Shown piece by piece: positions 6,356 through 8,862 of a stretch of 8,862 nucleotides of DNA (its first letter is position 1; each line of letters begins with the position of its first letter). The position numbers and the translations under genes were made by a program. The notes under the pieces were generated by a model, which saw only the letters and a list, made by a program, of their open reading frames with translations, was not told where the DNA came from and did no database searches. This stretch comes from Saprospiraceae bacterium (GTDB taxonomy: Bacteria; Bacteroidota; Bacteroidia; Chitinophagales; Saprospiraceae). The stretch is taken from positions 1 through 8,862 of the forward strand of contig JADZBJ010000347.1 in the NCBI GenBank assembly GCA_020852155.1. The letters run 5' to 3'.

Positions 6356-7465
6356 ATGAAACGCTATAGTAACCTGTTAATTCTGGCGGCAATTTGTTGC
6401 ATTGCAATAGACAATAATGCTCAAAATGCGCTGGATGTCACGTTGACGTCCAGTGCACCCGTTTGTTTCAACAGCCAGGATGGTAGCATCCGTCTGAAAC
6501 TTGAACAAGGCATGACACCTGTTTATTATGTCTGGAGAAATACAACCAACAATACAACGGGTAACGGCAGTATTACATCGCAAGGAGGAACAGCCGTGTT
6601 AAATAATCTGAGTTCGGGCACATATAGCATCACCCTCACTGATCCTGCCGGCGTCGGATTGATACAAAATACAGTACTGACTACACCGCCGCCATTGGTG
6701 ATGAAACTCTCTGTTAAAGGAGATAAATGCTTCGGGCAGAATAAAGGAAGTATTCGAATTGACTCCATTAAAGGAGGTACGCCGCCGTATAACTTCTCGC
6801 TCGATAATCAAGGGTTCAGCGACAGAAGACAATGGGTTGACCTGGCGCCGGATATCTACTTTGTACAAGCCATTGACAGCAAAGGTTGTCGTGCAGAGAA
6901 TTCCGCCATATTGCCTGCCGGAACCCAATTTGTGCTGAATACCATTGCGGACACCTCCATGATTTCAGGCGACACACTTAGCCTCAGGTTACAAACCAAT
7001 GATACCCTCGAGGCTGTTACCTGGTTTCCGGCAGCCTCAGTGATCTATCAACCAGCCAGTAAAACAGCGCGCTTTTTTCCGTTTTTCTCGACAACCTATA
7101 CCGTAACGGCTGTTGATTCCATCGGATGCCTGGCTTCTCAAAGTTTCTTTCTGAAAGTCAACAGAAATCGCTCAGTCTATGCGCCCAACGCATTTGCCCC
7201 TAATGCAGCAGATGCGGAGAACAAAATATTTACGCTTTACCCCAGCAAAGGCGTTTCCGAAATCATTTACCTGAATATTTATAACCGCGAAGGCCTGTTG
7301 ATGTTTCAACGACGCAATTTCCCCGCAGGCTCACCCACCGACGGCTGGGACGGCACTTACGAAAGTGAACTGCTGCCTCCGGGAGTATTTGTCTGGGAGG
7401 CCGAACTTCGATTTACTGATGGTCGCAGGGAACTTTACTGGGGAGATGTCACTTTAATTCGCTGA
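6356..7465 (+). CDS. Secreted SprB-repeat protein with type B (gliding-motility-associated) T9SS sorting domain
   Basis: I chose the ATG at 6356 (369 residues) rather than the in-frame TTG at 6350, because it gives a compact signal peptide: MKRY, then hydrophobic residues 7-18, with probable cleavage near Ala22-Gln23. Cysteines 14-15 do not fit a lipobox, so it is probably not a lipoprotein. Two SprB-like beta-sandwich repeats follow: about 28-110 (CFNSQDGSIRLKL, then LSSGTYSITLTD) and about 115-190 (CFGQNKGSIRID, GGTPPYNFSLDNQ, DSKGC). A further beta-rich region spans about 190-270 (TTYTVTAVDSIGC). The C-terminal domain, 274-369 (YAPNAFAPN, LNIYNREG, DGWDGTYESELLPPGVFVW, final VTLIR), is the CHU_C / type B sorting domain. 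It should be exported by Sec, cross the outer membrane via T9SS, and be attached to or released from the cell surface. The name of the domain does not prove a gliding role. At 369 residues it is small beside giant SprB-type adhesins. Confidence 0.9.
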   Translation: MKRYSNLLILAAICCIAIDNNAQNALDVTLTSSAPVCFNSQDGSIRLKLEQGMTPVYYVWRNTTNNTTGNGSITSQGGTAVLNNLSSGTYSITLTDPAGVGLIQNTVLTTPPPLVMKLSVKGDKCFGQNKGSIRIDSIKGGTPPYNFSLDNQGFSDRRQWVDLAPDIYFVQAIDSKGCRAENSAILPAGTQFVLNTIADTSMISGDTLSLRLQTNDTLEAVTWFPAASVIYQPASKTARFFPFFSTTYTVTAVDSIGCLASQSFFLKVNRNRSVYAPNAFAPNAADAENKIFTLYPSKGVSEIIYLNIYNREGLLMFQRRNFPAGSPTDGWDGTYESELLPPGVFVWEAELRFTDGRRELYWGDVTLIR

Positions 7466-7549
7466 TTTCCCCTTTTCTCCATTCGAAAAACACTGGTTTC
7501 CCCTTGATTTGTTAATCATTTTCAAGAAAATAAAAAATTTTCTTCCGAA

Positions 7550-7583
7550 TTGTGGCGGGCAACTCCTTTGCCCATTATCTTTG
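7550..7583 (+). promoter_or_regulatory. Bacteroidota-type promoter for the acyl-CoA dehydrogenase gene
   Basis: TTG at 7550-7552, 23 bases, then TATCTTTG at 7576-7583, a full match to TAnnTTTG. Transcription would start near 7590, giving a leader of about 40 nt before the ATG at 7631. An A/T-rich 8-bp hairpin (7524-7531 with 7537-7544) lies just upstream. It lacks a T tract, so it is more likely part of the A/T-rich upstream region than a terminator of the preceding gene, for which I see no clear terminator. Confidence 0.5.
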
Positions 7584-7630
7584 TATCGAATTTTCGCTAA
7601 ATCTTTTTTCCCTTTGATATATCACACATT

Positions 7631-8862
7631 ATGGAAGCAACAATAGCAGATACAGTAACCTTGAAAGGTGGTGAGTTTTTGATTAAATCCACCGAGCCAC
7701 AGGATGTATTCATCCCTGAAGAACTTAATGAGGAGCAGTTGATGGTCAAGCAAATGGCCGTTGATTTTCTGAAAAACGAAATCGAACCGCTGCGCGCTAA
7801 AATTGAAAAGCAGGAACCAGGCGTCGCTGCCGGTTTGTTGCAAAGAATGGGTGAGCAAGGTTTGCTGGGTACACACATGCCAGCCGAGTATGGCGGCACA
7901 GAAATGGACACCAACACCAACACGGTCGTGGCTGAGGTATTCGGCCCTGCCGGCTCGTTCATCGTAGCTTATGCTGCCCACACGGGTATCGGTATGTTGC
8001 CAGTACTTTATTTCGGCACTGAAGAGCAAAAGCAGAAATACCTGCCCGGACTTATTTCAGGCGAATTGAAGGCGGCCTACTGCCTGACCGAGCCAGGTTC
8101 CGGTTCTGATGCCTTGAATGCCAAGACACGCGCCGACCTCAGTGCCGACGGCTCGCACTACCTGATCAGCGGCCAGAAAATGTGGATTTCCAATGCAGGT
8201 TTTGCCGACGTATTCATTGTATTTGCCAAAGTAGGCGGTGAGAAATTCACCGGCTTTATTGTCGATGCCAAATCACCGGGCATTACCCTGGGCGCCGAAG
8301 AAGACAAACTCGGCATCAAAGGCTCCAGCACACGCCAGGTATTTTTTGAAAATGTAAAAGTACCCGCCGAAAACGTCCTGGGACAAATCGGCAAAGGCCA
8401 CCTGATCGCCTTTAATGCCCTGAACATCGGTCGCTACAAATTGGGCGTCATGTGTATCGGAGGTAACAAAGAGGTGATTAACATGGCCACTCGTTACGCC
8501 AACGAACGCCATCAATTCGGCCAACCGATTGGTAATTTCGGTGCGATTCAATACAAACTGGCTGAAATGGCCATCCGAAATTTTGCCGCTGAAAGCGCAG
8601 GATATCGTACCAGCCAATTGATGGAACTCAAAAAGCAATCTGAATCTGCCGCAGGTCAGTCTTATGGACAGGCCATGCTGGAAGCCGCTGAAGAGTATGC
8701 CATCGAATGTTCTATCCTGAAAGTGCTTGGCTCGGAAGTGACCGATTACTGTGTGGATGAAAATGTACAAATCCACGGCGGTATCGGCTTCAGTGAAGAA
8801 TACGGTGCTGCGCGCGCTTACCGCGACAGCCGCATTAACCGCATCTACGAAGGCACCAACGA
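7631..8862 (+). CDS. Acyl-CoA dehydrogenase (3' partial)
   Basis: The frame is open from ATG 7631 to the window edge, giving 410 full codons. Acyl-CoA dehydrogenases are FAD enzymes that oxidise acyl-CoA to trans-2-enoyl-CoA, the first step of beta-oxidation, and pass electrons to electron-transfer flavoprotein. Visible elements: an N-terminal helical domain (about 35-145, with MGEQGLLGTHMPAEYGG); the flavin/substrate motif YCLTEPGSGSD with Thr153-Glu154 and Asp160; the middle beta domain with WISNAG at 185-190; RHQFGQPIGNFGAIQ from Arg293; and the family signature QIHGGIGFSEEYGAAR from Gln380. Glu407 in IYEGTN matches the catalytic base of medium-chain and very-long-chain enzymes (the MCAD Glu376 position). 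The core is therefore nearly complete and intact. The family includes forms of about 380 and of about 600 residues. The N-terminal extension and more than 410 codons already without a stop favour the long, VLCAD-like form. Substrate chain length cannot be decided here. No Shine-Dalgarno motif is seen. Confidence 0.95.
   Translation, partial: MEATIADTVTLKGGEFLIKSTEPQDVFIPEELNEEQLMVKQMAVDFLKNEIEPLRAKIEKQEPGVAAGLLQRMGEQGLLGTHMPAEYGGTEMDTNTNTVVAEVFGPAGSFIVAYAAHTGIGMLPVLYFGTEEQKQKYLPGLISGELKAAYCLTEPGSGSDALNAKTRADLSADGSHYLISGQKMWISNAGFADVFIVFAKVGGEKFTGFIVDAKSPGITLGAEEDKLGIKGSSTRQVFFENVKVPAENVLGQIGKGHLIAFNALNIGRYKLGVMCIGGNKEVINMATRYANERHQFGQPIGNFGAIQYKLAEMAIRNFAAESAGYRTSQLMELKKQSESAAGQSYGQAMLEAAEEYAIECSILKVLGSEVTDYCVDENVQIHGGIGFSEEYGAARAYRDSRINRIYEGTN

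Noticed and set aside
6369..6400. Lipoprotein signal (Cys14-Cys15) in the type B T9SS protein
   Set aside because: The residues before the cysteines (AAI) do not meet the lipobox, which needs Gly, Ala or Ser directly before Cys. An ordinary signal peptide fits better.
7524..7544. Inverted repeat AAGAAAAT / ATTTTCTT as terminator of the type B T9SS gene
   Set aside because: The stem is almost entirely A/T and is followed by CCGAATTG rather than a T run. It probably just reflects the A/T-rich promoter region.
8273..8776. Open frame of 167 codons on the - strand
   Set aside because: It is opposite the acyl-CoA dehydrogenase, whose catalytic signatures run through the same bases. The product matches nothing I recognise.

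Overview
The window reads as a chromosomal segment of a Bacteroidota bacterium with GC content near 50% (by eye). Three things support this. Two encoded proteins end in Type IX secretion (T9SS) sorting domains, one of type A and one of type B. Start codons have A/T-rich upstream sequence rather than clear Shine-Dalgarno motifs. Several upstream regions carry boxes matching or close to the Bacteroidota -7 element TAnnTTTG. The modular surface protein at the left edge (lectin-like fold, PPC-like domain, SprB-like repeat, sorting domain) is a style common in Saprospiria/Saprospiraceae, so I lean to that group, but this is inference.

All genes are on the + strand. (1) 1-2054 is the 3' part of a large secreted, probably cell-surface protein with a type A sorting domain; its start lies outside the window. 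A strong hairpin terminator follows. (2) 2226-3077 is an N-terminal-type transketolase subunit carrying the thiamine diphosphate site; the C-terminal half is not next to it. (3) 3262-3537 is rpsO (ribosomal protein S15), with a perfect-stem terminator. (4) 3877-6174 is pnp (polynucleotide phosphorylase), preceded by a 339-nt spacer holding two abutting hairpins, the second followed by seven T. The protein has all standard PNPase domains plus a 41-residue tail made only of Gly, Arg and Asp. Another strong terminator follows. (5) 6356-7465 is a small secreted protein with two SprB-like repeats and a type B (gliding-motility-associated) sorting domain. (6) 7631-8862 is an acyl-CoA dehydrogenase that runs off the right edge.

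The genes are mostly monocistronic: each of the first four is followed by a terminator-like hairpin. The rpsO-pnp adjacency is also seen in E. coli and links ribosome assembly with RNA turnover. In E. coli PNPase represses its own leader after RNase III cleavage, and the structured pnp leader here could have an analogous role, although its sequence is different. Transketolase (pentose phosphate pathway) and acyl-CoA dehydrogenase (fatty-acid beta-oxidation) are independent metabolic genes. The two T9SS cargo proteins are independent surface or secreted products.

I see no mobile element, CRISPR array, tRNA or rRNA, and no defence or biosynthetic system. The most interesting non-coding signals are the double hairpin before pnp and a nested inverted repeat before rpsO. 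The most interesting coding signal is the Gly/Arg/Asp tail of PNPase.
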